Shown here one piece after another: positions 1-8,283 of a DNA stretch of 64,000 nt. Each line of letters begins with the position of its first letter. Positions within the stretch are counted from its first letter, which is position 1. Position numbers and translations under genes: made by a program. Under the pieces are notes generated by a model that saw only the letters and a list, made by a program, of their open reading frames with translations, was not told the DNA's origin and did not search any database. Origin of the DNA: an uncultured Acetatifactor sp. (lineage in GTDB: Bacteria > Bacillota > Clostridia > Lachnospirales > Lachnospiraceae); the NCBI GenBank assembly GCA_934394815.1, contig CAKRRD010000001.1, positions 186,001 through 250,000 of the forward strand. The letters run 5' to 3'.

Positions 1-1
1 T

Positions 2-859
2 ACGGAAGATACGACACCGGTAACTACCCCTACCCCGGCAGCAACGTATACGCCGACCCCGACAGTTACCCCTACCCCGGCAGCAACGTATACGCCGACC
101 CCGACAGTTACCCCTACTCCGGCGGCAACGTATACGCCGACGCCAGTAGTTACTCCAACTCCGGCGGCAACCTATACTCCGGCGCCTACAGCCACCCCCA
201 CCCCGGCAGCGACACCGATTCCGGCTCCGGTAATCACACCGTCGCCGACAGCGACTCCTGCCCCGGCTGTAACACCGGCTCCCACGGGCTCCACAGAGAT
301 TGATATGGATGCGGATACTGCAAAATACTATAACATTAACACCAACGGTGGAACCTGGGATGGTACACATTACTATCTTGCCAGCGGGCAGATGGTGAGA
401 AATTCCTTTTTCAGTGATGGAACTTATACCTATTACCTGCAGGCAGACGGTACACCTATGCGTGACAGACTGACCTATCATCCAGACGGAAAAAATGTTA
501 TCTACTTTGACAGCTATGGTCATGAAGTATTCAGTGATTTCGCCAATGTGACCATGAGTATCGCCGGAACCGCGGTGGATGATATGTGCTTTTTTGACAC
601 CTACGGCTATATGTATGTGGACACCCTCACCTATGACAAGACCGGAACGAAGCTGTACTACGTGAATCCTTACGGTGTATTGGAGCGCAAGGGCTGGTTC
701 CAGTTCTCCGGCAATGAGTTTGACGCGGGACTGGGCTTCTCCGGAACTCCGGGCGGTTATGGATATGCCAACAGTGATTGCAGCCTGATGACCAACACCT
801 ATACCTACGACTGGAATGGCAATTATGTGTACATCCAGGGAGATGGACATGTGCAATAA
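2..859 (+). CDS. Secreted YYNI-NGG surface-module protein with Thr-Pro linker (5' truncated)
   Basis: The reading frame is open from the left edge (first full codon at base 2) to TAA at 857-859, so the N-terminus lies outside the window. About 95 residues of Thr/Pro/Ala linker come first, built on a 14-residue unit. A Tyr/Gly/Asp-rich module starting [10 protein letters not shown] and ending QGDGHVQ follows. The module recurs in the next four genes, most closely in the transglutaminase-like gene just downstream. Short segments such as [14 protein letters not shown] resemble the aromatic YG repeats of choline-/glucan-binding proteins, so I infer a wall- or glycan-binding role. The Thr-Pro linker suggests a spacer between this module and a missing N-terminal, possibly catalytic, domain. 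The family assignment is tentative; the coding status is secure. Confidence 0.85.
   Translation, partial: TEDTTPVTTPTPAATYTPTPTVTPTPAATYTPTPTVTPTPAATYTPTPVVTPTPAATYTPAPTATPTPAATPIPAPVITPSPTATPAPAVTPAPTGSTEIDMDADTAKYYNINTNGGTWDGTHYYLASGQMVRNSFFSDGTYTYYLQADGTPMRDRLTYHPDGKNVIYFDSYGHEVFSDFANVTMSIAGTAVDDMCFFDTYGYMYVDTLTYDKTGTKLYYVNPYGVLERKGWFQFSGNEFDAGLGFSGTPGGYGYANSDCSLMTNTYTYDWNGNYVYIQGDGHVQ
27..194 (+). repeat. 42-bp tandem repeat encoding a 14-residue Thr-Pro unit
   Basis: There are four consecutive 42-bp units, at 27-68, 69-110, 111-152 and 153-194, with decay toward the 3' end. The first two are identical. Each encodes a [18 protein letters not shown] unit. Degenerate Thr/Pro/Ala sequence continues to about 295. 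The repeat lies in frame, so unit gain or loss would change linker length without breaking the protein. Confidence 0.9.
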
Positions 860-904
860 CTTCTAAATAGCAGTAAATTTTATCGCAATCAAGGTCTAAG
901 AACA

Positions 905-933
905 TTGACAGAAACTTCAGTTTTCCGAATCAT
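905..933 (+). promoter_or_regulatory. Possible sigma-A promoter for the transglutaminase-like gene
   Basis: TTGACA at 905-910 is a perfect -35 box. It lies 17 bases before AATCAT at 928-933, a 4/6 match to the -10 consensus. The start codon is about 35 bases downstream, behind AAGGAG. The weak -10 keeps confidence moderate. Confidence 0.45.
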
Positions 934-968
934 TTTGTTATATTTAGCCCTAATCATAAGGAGAAAGA

Positions 969-2372
969 ATGAGAATAAAACACTATTTTAAGAAACTGAG
1001 CCTTGGTCTGGCATTGATCCTGACACTGGGAGCAATCCCGGAAAACGGCATGACCGCTCATGCGGAGGAAATTGCAGCGGTTGCAAACTATGAAGAGGCA
1101 GTTGACTATGTCAGAGAACAGATGGTGAACCGGCAGGAAAAGATAGCTTTCCAGTCTACCAACATTGACTATACAACGCTCAAGAACCTGATGAAGGATG
1201 TGAAGAAATATTCAGACCAGTGCAGCGGACAGGAAGGGGATGCACTGAATCAGTTTTCATCTTCCGGAATGTTTACCTATTCAGGAAACAATGTAACCTG
1301 CACATATGATGTTCAGTATTACACAACAGCCGAGCAGGAGGCAGAACTTACCAGAGCGGTAACGGAAGCGCTGAACAGCATGAATCTGCAGGGCAAATCT
1401 TCTTATGAGAAGATTAAGGCAATTTACGACTATATCTGTACCAATGTAACATATGATTACGCAAATCTGGATGATGAAAGCTATAACCTGAAATTTACGG
1501 CATATGCGGCAATGTGCAACAAGACAGCGGTCTGCAACGGTTATGCACTTTTATTCTACCGGATGTGCAAGGATGCAGGACTTTCGGTACGGCTGGTTAG
1601 AGGAATAGGGGATGATGGACAGACAAGAGGACGCCACGCCTGGAACATTGTAAAGATCGGCAATAGCTATTACAATGTGGATGCAACCTGGGGCAGCGAC
1701 AATAACAGCAATCAATGGTTTCTGAAGGCGGAAAATAATTTTAAGTGGCATTATCTTGATGAAGAATATACCACAGAAGAATTCAAGGCACAATTCCCAA
1801 TGGCCACGGAAGATTATGTATACGTTTCCTCTCCCTACTACAATATCACAACCAACGGCGGTAACTGGGATGGAACGCACTATTCCCTGCCGGACGGAAC
1901 ACAGGTGGTAAACTCCTTCTTCAGCGACGGCACTTACACCTATTACCTTCAGGCAGACGGCACGCCTATGCGGGATCGTCTGACTTATCACCCCGATGGA
2001 GAGCATGTGATCTATTTTGATCAGGACGGACATGAAGTATTCAGTGATTTCGCGAATATCACCATGAGCATTGCCGGGACACCGGTAGACGATATGTGCT
2101 TCTTTGATACTTTCGGTTATATGTATGTGGATACTTTGACCTACGATAAGACAGGTACGAAGTTATACTATATTAATCCTTACGGCGTATTGGAGCGTAA
2201 CGGTTGGTTCCAATTCTCTGGCAACGAGTTTAACGCAGGACTGGGCTTCTCCGGAAAAGCCGGTGGTTACGGCTATGCCAACAGTGATTGCAGCCTGCTG
2301 ACGAATACTTATACCTATGATTTGGATGGCAATTATGTGTATGTGCAGGGAGACGGACACGTAATGTATTGA
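969..2372 (+). CDS. Secreted transglutaminase-like protein with YYNI-NGG module
   Basis: This 467-residue protein starts at ATG behind AAGGAGAAAGA. Residues 1-32 form a signal peptide (basic KHYFKK, hydrophobic core, AHA before the likely cleavage site). Residues about 140-250 are a transglutaminase-like core (papain fold). The expected triad is visible: C189 in TAVCNGYAL, H223 in RHAWNIV and D238 in NVDATW. Such bacterial domains act as cysteine proteases or peptide cross-linkers, and which applies here is unknown. From residue 290 it carries the same C-terminal module as the truncated gene upstream, ending QGDGHVMY, which suggests the module targets the enzyme to the cell surface. It stands in an array of module-bearing genes. 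Confidence 0.88.
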   Translation: MRIKHYFKKLSLGLALILTLGAIPENGMTAHAEEIAAVANYEEAVDYVREQMVNRQEKIAFQSTNIDYTTLKNLMKDVKKYSDQCSGQEGDALNQFSSSGMFTYSGNNVTCTYDVQYYTTAEQEAELTRAVTEALNSMNLQGKSSYEKIKAIYDYICTNVTYDYANLDDESYNLKFTAYAAMCNKTAVCNGYALLFYRMCKDAGLSVRLVRGIGDDGQTRGRHAWNIVKIGNSYYNVDATWGSDNNSNQWFLKAENNFKWHYLDEEYTTEEFKAQFPMATEDYVYVSSPYYNITTNGGNWDGTHYSLPDGTQVVNSFFSDGTYTYYLQADGTPMRDRLTYHPDGEHVIYFDQDGHEVFSDFANITMSIAGTPVDDMCFFDTFGYMYVDTLTYDKTGTKLYYINPYGVLERNGWFQFSGNEFNAGLGFSGKAGGYGYANSDCSLLTNTYTYDLDGNYVYVQGDGHVMY

Positions 2373-2404
2373 CAAAAATTATTATACTTTTTAGTCGAAA
2401 CAGC

Positions 2405-2433
2405 TTGTATATTAAATATGGTGATGATAAAAT
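2405..2433 (+). promoter_or_regulatory. Sigma-A-type promoter, first duplicated gene
   Basis: TTGTAT (2405-2410), a 17-base spacer and TAAAAT (2428-2433). The same arrangement, at a similar distance to the ATG, precedes the next two paralogues, which supports it as real. Confidence 0.65.
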
Positions 2434-2485
2434 AAAAACGTCATTACAGATATGACAATACAAAGGTTACGAGAGGAGATAGTCT

Positions 2486-2943
2486 ATGAGCAAAAAGTCA
2501 CTTTCCACTTTGAAACTCAGTGCGGCTGTAGCCATCCTGGCAGCAGGAGTCGGTGTCAGCGGCATCACCAGTGAGGCAGCATTTGATGCACCTTACTACA
2601 ACATCAACAGTAATGGAGGAAGCTTTAACGGCAGCCAGTATACGCTGGCAGACGGTACTACGGTAACAGACGCCTTTTTCTGTGACGGCACCTATACCTA
2701 CTTCCTGCAGACCGATGGAACCCCGATGAAGGATCGCCTGACCTACCATCCGGATGGACAGGCAGATCATGTAATCTATTTTGATGCTGACGGACATGAG
2801 TGCTTCGACACGTTTGCCAATGTGAAGAAGAGTATCGCGGGAACTGATGTAGATGATCTGTGCTACTTTGGATCTCTTGGCTATCTGTATGTAAATGTCA
2901 TTACTTACAACAAAGCGGGTACGGCAATCTACTATGCCAACGA
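2486..2943 (+). repeat. Perfect 458-bp direct repeat (copy 1; copy 2 at 4379-4836)
   Basis: By eye, base-by-base comparison, 2486-2943 and 4379-4836 are identical. After that point synonymous differences appear (first at 2944 versus 4837) while the protein stays the same to about residue 205. Homology with a few mismatches extends about 45 bases upstream of the ATGs. The sharp change from identity to synonymous divergence suggests recent gene conversion rather than a uniform old duplication. Confidence 0.9.
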
Positions 2944-4231
2944 GTATGGTGTCATGGAGAGAAACGGTGTGTTCGAAGTGAGAAGTGATGCTACGAACTA
3001 TGCTGCGCTGGCAAACGGCTGCAAGTATGGTTATGCCAACAGTGACGGAACCGTAAAGGGCTTCTATGCAACCTATGAGGAAGCGGTAGCAGGACAGTCC
3101 AACAGCAACAATAATAATAACAACAACGAAAACCAGCAGGGACACTGGATGTACTTCGGTCAGATCACTTACGATGGCAATGGCAATCAGATCAGCCGTG
3201 AAGTCAGAGATGGTGATACCTATTATAATTATGTGAATGATGGTAACGGTGGAGAGTATTTGTCTAACGAGAGTACTTCGCACTATGACAGCAATGGAGA
3301 GTACTATGGATATACCCAGAAGAACTACAGCCTGAAGAGTGATGGCACCACCTATCTTAGCTATTATTCCGAAAGCCTGGAGCCGGAGACTGGAAACTGG
3401 GCTTATAAGAGTATCGGATATTATGAGGATGGACAGGAACGTAATTCAACAATTCGCGAGTATAGCGGCTCAGATATTCTGAAAGAGACATATCATTATA
3501 AAGGCAGTAATTATGTTACGGATGAAGTAACGGTTTATAATTATACGAATGGCAAGCTTACTTCTCATGAAGGTAATATTGTAGAATCAAACTATTATTC
3601 TGATGGTTCAACATATGTTTATAAGGCGAGAGAAGTCGGCGAGTATAATGCAAATGAAAATCTGACCCGTGAAGTCCGCTACAGAACCAATGAGAATGGT
3701 GCAGAGTATGTAGATCGTTATACGGACTATTCTTATACGACGATAGCTGGCGAGGAAGTTGTATCCAGAGAAGATAATTACTATGTGAAGTCAGACAACA
3801 CGGCAGAATTAGGCTACTATACCGTTTACGGCTACGATGCAAATGGCAATCAGACTTCCAAAGACCGTTATTATGCCGGTGGCAGTAAGGAAAGATGGGA
3901 TTACGGAACAGAATCCGTCTATACCTTCATTAACAACAAATGGATTAAGACCAGATACTTATCTTACAGAAGCAGCAATGGTGCAAAGGTTCCCGACTAT
4001 GGATGGGATAAATATTACGATGATAATGTACTGGTAAAACGTAACGATTACGATGGTACCGAGGACGGTCAGTGGACTGTGACAGAGTATACAGAGTACA
4101 ATAAGTATAAAGACATTGTTTTCCCTGAGGATACCAGCCAGATCGTAACCTTTGAGTATTCCAAGACCTACAATGCTTCCGGAGAACTTCAGCAGTACAC
4201 AGTAGATTTCTATCACTTTGAACAGTACTAG
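2486..4231 (+). CDS. Secreted YYNI-NGG protein with Tyr-rich YD-like C-terminal region (copy A)
   Basis: This 581-residue protein follows GAGAGGAGATAGTCT. Residues 1-32 are a signal peptide (TLKLSAAVAILAAGVGVSG, then SEAA). Residues about 35-205 are the shared module, here of the DAFFCDGTYTYFLQ subtype. An Asn-rich linker (SNSNNNNNNNENQQ, about residues 210-223) leads into a roughly 360-residue C-terminal region. That region repeats YDANGNQTSK-like and YTNGKLTS-like elements, reminiscent of YD/RHS repeats but not clearly that family. No LPXTG motif or membrane anchor is seen, so retention would rely on the module. The N-terminal 205 residues match copy B exactly, whereas the C-terminal regions are clearly diverged. 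An independent promoter and a terminator flank the gene. Confidence 0.85.
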   Translation: MSKKSLSTLKLSAAVAILAAGVGVSGITSEAAFDAPYYNINSNGGSFNGSQYTLADGTTVTDAFFCDGTYTYFLQTDGTPMKDRLTYHPDGQADHVIYFDADGHECFDTFANVKKSIAGTDVDDLCYFGSLGYLYVNVITYNKAGTAIYYANEYGVMERNGVFEVRSDATNYAALANGCKYGYANSDGTVKGFYATYEEAVAGQSNSNNNNNNNENQQGHWMYFGQITYDGNGNQISREVRDGDTYYNYVNDGNGGEYLSNESTSHYDSNGEYYGYTQKNYSLKSDGTTYLSYYSESLEPETGNWAYKSIGYYEDGQERNSTIREYSGSDILKETYHYKGSNYVTDEVTVYNYTNGKLTSHEGNIVESNYYSDGSTYVYKAREVGEYNANENLTREVRYRTNENGAEYVDRYTDYSYTTIAGEEVVSREDNYYVKSDNTAELGYYTVYGYDANGNQTSKDRYYAGGSKERWDYGTESVYTFINNKWIKTRYLSYRSSNGAKVPDYGWDKYYDDNVLVKRNDYDGTEDGQWTVTEYTEYNKYKDIVFPEDTSQIVTFEYSKTYNASGELQQYTVDFYHFEQY

Positions 4232-4243
4232 GCAATAAAAACA

Positions 4244-4287
4244 GACACGCTTTCCGACAGAAATGTTGGGGAGCGTGTTTTCTTTTT
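4244..4287 (+). terminator. Rho-independent terminator after copy A
   Basis: ACACGCTTTCC and GGGGAGCGTGT pair with a few G-T wobbles, followed by TTTTCTTTTT. It sits just after the stop codon at 4231. Confidence 0.8.
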
Positions 4288-4297
4288 GCCGGATCGC

Positions 4298-4326
4298 TTG
4301 AATATCCCGTAGTGCAATGCTAAAAT
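4298..4326 (+). promoter_or_regulatory. Sigma-A-type promoter, second duplicated gene
   Basis: TTGAAT (4298-4303), a 17-base spacer and TAAAAT (4321-4326). Its position relative to the start matches copy A. Confidence 0.65.
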
Positions 4327-4378
4327 AGACATGTCATTGTAGATATGACCATACAGAGGTTACGAGAGGAGATAGTCT

Positions 4379-6217
4379 ATGAGCAAAAAGTCACTTTCCA
4401 CTTTGAAACTCAGTGCGGCTGTAGCCATCCTGGCAGCAGGAGTCGGTGTCAGCGGCATCACCAGTGAGGCAGCATTTGATGCACCTTACTACAACATCAA
4501 CAGTAATGGAGGAAGCTTTAACGGCAGCCAGTATACGCTGGCAGACGGTACTACGGTAACAGACGCCTTTTTCTGTGACGGCACCTATACCTACTTCCTG
4601 CAGACCGATGGAACCCCGATGAAGGATCGCCTGACCTACCATCCGGATGGACAGGCAGATCATGTAATCTATTTTGATGCTGACGGACATGAGTGCTTCG
4701 ACACGTTTGCCAATGTGAAGAAGAGTATCGCGGGAACTGATGTAGATGATCTGTGCTACTTTGGATCTCTTGGCTATCTGTATGTAAATGTCATTACTTA
4801 CAACAAAGCGGGTACGGCAATCTACTATGCCAACGAATATGGTGTCATGGAGAGAAACGGTGTGTTCGAGGTAAGAAGTGATGCTACGAACTATGCTGCG
4901 CTGGCAAACGGCTGCAAGTACGGCTACGCCAACAGCGACGGAACCGTGAAGGGCTTCTATGCGACCTATGAGGAAGCGGCAGCGCAGGCAGGAAACGGCT
5001 CCGGCAGTACGAACCAGCAGGGAAGCTGGGAGTGTTATGAGAGCATCTGGTACGATGGTGAAGGAAGACCGACAGAGCATGAGTATAAGGATGGGAATAC
5101 AAAGACAGTCTATGATATAGATGTTAATGGCAATGAAACTTTGTGGTATTCCGAAACTAAATATTATGATGCTAATGGGAAATACTATGGATATAGTCTA
5201 AAGAATTATCAGAGAGGTGGCAATGGAACGGTATATCTTAGCAGATACGAAGAGGATATAAAACCTGAAAACGGCGACTGGAGTTTCAAGCAAATATCTT
5301 ATGATGAAACTGGAAAGGTAACAAGTTCAGGTATCACGGAGTACAGTGGTTCCAAGGTGTTAAAATTAACAGGTACGAATGAGGATTATAATGTATTAAA
5401 GGTTTATAACTATACAAACGGAAAACTCACGTCAACAGTGGAAGATACCGTATATCTTAATTTACGTGACATAAATGGAGGAGTTCCCAAATATAAAACG
5501 GTTGAAGAATATGACGAAAATGAGAATTTGAAGCGTAGCTCTTCGTACCAGACGGTTTACTATCTTTCAGCAGATGGTCAAGAGGTGTTATCAGGATATG
5601 TTGACTATTCTTATACAACCGTTGGAGAAAAGGAAGTTCTTACAAGAACGGATAGTTATCGAGTAAATGGAACGGTTTCTCAGTTGTCTGGCTATACGCT
5701 GTATGAGCATGATGCAAGGGGAAATATCACTAAAGAAGATGTTTACCGTACAAATGAAGGAACTATGCAGTTAAGAAGTAGCACAACGCATACCTTTGAT
5801 ACAAATGGCAATGAGATTCGCATGACCTTTCAATCTTATGGACCTTCGGAATTGGGAATAACAGTGCCGGATAGTGAAGTTGAGTATGCGTACGCCTTTA
5901 TTGATAACGAATGGGTTAAGACGAAGGAATTGCATTATATGGATCATGGGGATGGACAGATGACTCCTGAAAGTGGAACGTCTAACTGGGAGAGATATTA
6001 CGAGAATGATCAACTGGTAAGAGAAATTTCCTACACAAGTACAGATAATAGCAGCTGGACGGTTCAGAATTATTCTGATTATACAAAGCCTGACAGCATT
6101 GTCTGGCCACAGGATACCACGCAGATTGTAAGCGTTGAATCTTGCAGATGTTATAACCCTTCTACTTTGGTAACCGGTTATTATATTGTTGACAATTACC
6201 GCTTCGTCCAGAAGTAA
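4379..6217 (+). CDS. Secreted YYNI-NGG protein with Tyr-rich YD-like C-terminal region (copy B)
   Basis: This 612-residue paralogue of the preceding gene has the same ribosome site and signal peptide. Its residues 1-205 are identical to copy A. The linker differs (GNGSGSTNQQ instead of the Asn run). The C-terminal region (about residues 220-612) is alignable but strongly diverged, with elements such as YNYTNGKLTS, VDYSYTT and YEHDARGNIT. The second half is noticeably more A+T-rich than the conserved N-terminal part, in line with a different history for the two halves. The C-terminal repeats are likely the variable, exposed part. Function is unknown; a surface adhesin or matrix protein is a reasonable guess only. 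Confidence 0.85.
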   Translation: MSKKSLSTLKLSAAVAILAAGVGVSGITSEAAFDAPYYNINSNGGSFNGSQYTLADGTTVTDAFFCDGTYTYFLQTDGTPMKDRLTYHPDGQADHVIYFDADGHECFDTFANVKKSIAGTDVDDLCYFGSLGYLYVNVITYNKAGTAIYYANEYGVMERNGVFEVRSDATNYAALANGCKYGYANSDGTVKGFYATYEEAAAQAGNGSGSTNQQGSWECYESIWYDGEGRPTEHEYKDGNTKTVYDIDVNGNETLWYSETKYYDANGKYYGYSLKNYQRGGNGTVYLSRYEEDIKPENGDWSFKQISYDETGKVTSSGITEYSGSKVLKLTGTNEDYNVLKVYNYTNGKLTSTVEDTVYLNLRDINGGVPKYKTVEEYDENENLKRSSSYQTVYYLSADGQEVLSGYVDYSYTTVGEKEVLTRTDSYRVNGTVSQLSGYTLYEHDARGNITKEDVYRTNEGTMQLRSSTTHTFDTNGNEIRMTFQSYGPSELGITVPDSEVEYAYAFIDNEWVKTKELHYMDHGDGQMTPESGTSNWERYYENDQLVREISYTSTDNSSWTVQNYSDYTKPDSIVWPQDTTQIVSVESCRCYNPSTLVTGYYIVDNYRFVQK

Positions 6218-6223
6218 TCAAAG

Positions 6224-6267
6224 AAGCACGTCCTTGTGCAGATTGCACAGGGATGTGCTTTTTCTTT
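6224..6267 (+). terminator. Rho-independent terminator after copy B
   Basis: AAGCACGTCCTTGTGC pairs with GCACAGGGATGTGCTT around a GATT-containing loop, followed by TTTCTTT. It is a strong hairpin just after the stop at 6217. Confidence 0.85.
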
Positions 6268-6280
6268 CACAGAAAATACC

Positions 6281-6309
6281 TTGTAATATTATTCTACTGA
6301 TGATAGGAT
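6281..6309 (+). promoter_or_regulatory. Sigma-A-type promoter, short paralogue
   Basis: TTGTAA (6281-6286), a 17-base spacer and TAGGAT (6304-6309). This is the third instance of the pattern in front of this gene family. Confidence 0.6.
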
Positions 6310-6349
6310 AATAAGATAACAACAGGATATAAGGGAGAAACAGACTCTA

Positions 6350-7012
6350 ATGAATAAAAGAAACAGATCCATGGCCAGGCTTGGTCTGGCCGCAGCACTT
6401 CTTGCGGTCGGTATTGGTGCATATGGTATAAAGGGTGATGCTGCATTTGATGCACCCTATTGCAATATTAATCTTAACGGCGGCTCATTTGATGGCAATT
6501 ACTATACACTCTCCGACGGAAGAGTAGTCACAGATTCCTTTTTCTGTGATGGATTCTATACCTATTTTTTACAGTCCGACGGCACGCCGATGAAGGATCG
6601 CCTGACGTATCATCCGGACGGACAACAGGTGATTTATTTTGATGCCAGTGGCCATGAATGTTTTGATACCTTTGCCAGAGTGAAAAAAAGCATTTCCGGG
6701 GAAGAGGTAGATGACCTGTGTTATTTTGGTACGACAGGCAATCTTTATGTGAACGTCATCACGTACAATGAAGAGGGAACCAAGATCTATTATGCCAATC
6801 CCTATGGGGTCATGGAAGCAGGCGGTGTATTCCAGGTAGACACCAATGCAGTGAATTACAGTGCGCTTGCGAATGGATGTTACTACGGATATGCTTACAG
6901 TGACGGCTCAGTGAAAGGCTTCTATGCTACTTATGAGGAAGCAGCGGCACAGATAGGAAGCGACAATGGTGATGTCAGTCAACAGAATGAATGGACACCG
7001 GATATTCTGTAA
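6350..7012 (+). CDS. Short secreted YYNI-NGG protein, module only
   Basis: This 220-residue protein follows AAGGGAGAAACAGACTCTA. It has a signal peptide (ARLGLAAALLAVGIGAYG, then GDAA) followed by a single copy of the shared module through GFYATYEEAAAQ. It ends at DVSQQNEWTPDIL, exactly where the two larger paralogues pass into their linker and YD-like region. It may be the minimal form of the family or a gene that lost its C-terminal part; the clean stop and own promoter favour a functional short form. No enzymatic motif is seen. It shares the DSFFCDG subtype with copies A and B but is clearly diverged at the nucleotide level. Confidence 0.82.
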   Translation: MNKRNRSMARLGLAAALLAVGIGAYGIKGDAAFDAPYCNINLNGGSFDGNYYTLSDGRVVTDSFFCDGFYTYFLQSDGTPMKDRLTYHPDGQQVIYFDASGHECFDTFARVKKSISGEEVDDLCYFGTTGNLYVNVITYNEEGTKIYYANPYGVMEAGGVFQVDTNAVNYSALANGCYYGYAYSDGSVKGFYATYEEAAAQIGSDNGDVSQQNEWTPDIL

Positions 7013-7063
7013 CATAGGAAAAACCGATTAAATGTAGATGGAAATTATGGAATGGCAGCACAG

Positions 7064-7092
7064 TTGAATTATGGGGCATAATATTGTATACT
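7064..7092 (+). promoter_or_regulatory. Sigma-A promoter for gmd
   Basis: TTGAAT (7064-7069), a 17-base spacer and TATACT (7087-7092). The start codon of gmd is at 7159. No terminator is obvious between 7012 and here. Confidence 0.7.
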
Positions 7093-7158
7093 AAAAAAGA
7101 ATTTATGCTTCTGAGTAGATATTATTTGCAAGAAAAGGTATAAGAACGGTATTATAGA

Positions 7159-8211
7159 ATGAAGAAAGCACTTATTACAGGAATTACAGGACAGGATGGC
7201 TCTTATCTGGCAGAGTTTCTGCTGGAAAAGGGATATGAGGTACACGGTATTACCCGTCGGGCTTCTGTTTCCAATACGGCAAGAATCGATCATCTGATTG
7301 CAAAGAATGCCATCACATTACATGACGGAGACCTGTCTGATACATCTTCTATCATGAATATTATTGCAAAAGTACGTCCGGACGAGATCTACAATCTTGC
7401 AGCGCAGTCCCATGTACAGGTATCTTTTGATGTGCCGGAGTACTCCGGAGACGTGGATGCTATCGGCGTATTGAGAATTCTGGAAGCGGTCAGGATTCTG
7501 GGTCTTGCTAAGCAGACTAAGATTTATCAGGCATCTACCTCTGAACTGTACGGCAAGGTAGAAGAGGTACCTCAGCGCGAGACCACTCCTTTCCACCCTT
7601 ACAGCCCGTACGCGGTAGCAAAACAGTACGGCTTCTGGATCGTTAAGGAATACCGTGAAGCTTATGGCATGTTCGCTGTGAACGGTATTCTATTTAACCA
7701 TGAGTCAGAGAGACGTGGTGAAAATTTTGTTACCAGAAAGATCACTCTGGCGGCAGGACGTATTGCAGAAGGTTTACAGGATCATCTGGAACTGGGCAAT
7801 ATGGATTCACTGCGTGACTGGGGCTATGCCAAGGATTATGTAGAGTGTATGTGGATGATCTTACAGCATGACACACCGGAAGATTTCGTCATTGCAACCG
7901 GCGAACAGCATACGGTAAGAGATTTTACCGAACGTGCATTCAAGGCAAATGGCATTGATATCCGTTGGGAAGGTACCGACGTAGATGAGAAGGGCTATGA
8001 CAAGGCTACCGGCAAGATGTTAGTATGTGTAAATCCGGAATGGTTACGTCCTACCGATGTGGATAATCTGTGGGGGGATCCGACCAAGGCGAAGACAGTA
8101 CTTGGCTGGAATCCACAGAAGACGACTTATGCGGAACTGGTAGAGATCATGGCAAAGCACGACAGAGCACTTGCCAGGCAGGAAAAGGCAATGAAGGCTG
8201 CACAGCAGTAA
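7159..8211 (+). CDS. gmd: GDP-mannose 4,6-dehydratase
   Basis: This 350-residue protein is a typical full-length extended short-chain dehydrogenase. It converts GDP-D-mannose to GDP-4-dehydro-6-deoxy-D-mannose in the cytoplasm, the branch point to GDP-L-fucose, GDP-D-rhamnose or GDP-perosamine. The N-terminal nucleotide-binding motif [12 protein letters not shown] and the following [10 protein letters not shown] are family hallmarks. The catalytic Tyr-Lys pair is Y151 and K155 in [10 protein letters not shown]. It precedes manC, which supplies its substrate. No GDP-fucose synthase or other clear 4-keto reductase lies next to it, so the final sugar cannot be named from this window. Confidence 0.95.
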   Translation: MKKALITGITGQDGSYLAEFLLEKGYEVHGITRRASVSNTARIDHLIAKNAITLHDGDLSDTSSIMNIIAKVRPDEIYNLAAQSHVQVSFDVPEYSGDVDAIGVLRILEAVRILGLAKQTKIYQASTSELYGKVEEVPQRETTPFHPYSPYAVAKQYGFWIVKEYREAYGMFAVNGILFNHESERRGENFVTRKITLAAGRIAEGLQDHLELGNMDSLRDWGYAKDYVECMWMILQHDTPEDFVIATGEQHTVRDFTERAFKANGIDIRWEGTDVDEKGYDKATGKMLVCVNPEWLRPTDVDNLWGDPTKAKTVLGWNPQKTTYAELVEIMAKHDRALARQEKAMKAAQQ

Positions 8212-8238
8212 AAGTAACTGCATAATTGATAAATAAGA

Positions 8239-8269
8239 AAAGGGATTCTGCGTGTGGAATCCCTTTTTT
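8239..8269 (+). terminator. Terminator-like hairpin between gmd and manC
   Basis: AAAGGGATTC and GAATCCCTTT flank an 8-base loop, followed by a T-run. The manC ribosome site GGAGAGAAGA (8271-8280) comes immediately after. It could partly terminate gmd transcripts or tune read-through. Confidence 0.7.
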
Positions 8270-8283
8270 CGGAGAGAAGATAC

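Noticed and set aside
27..194. Possible CRISPR-like array
   Set aside because: The 42-bp units are contiguous, without spacers, and encode an in-frame Thr-Pro linker.
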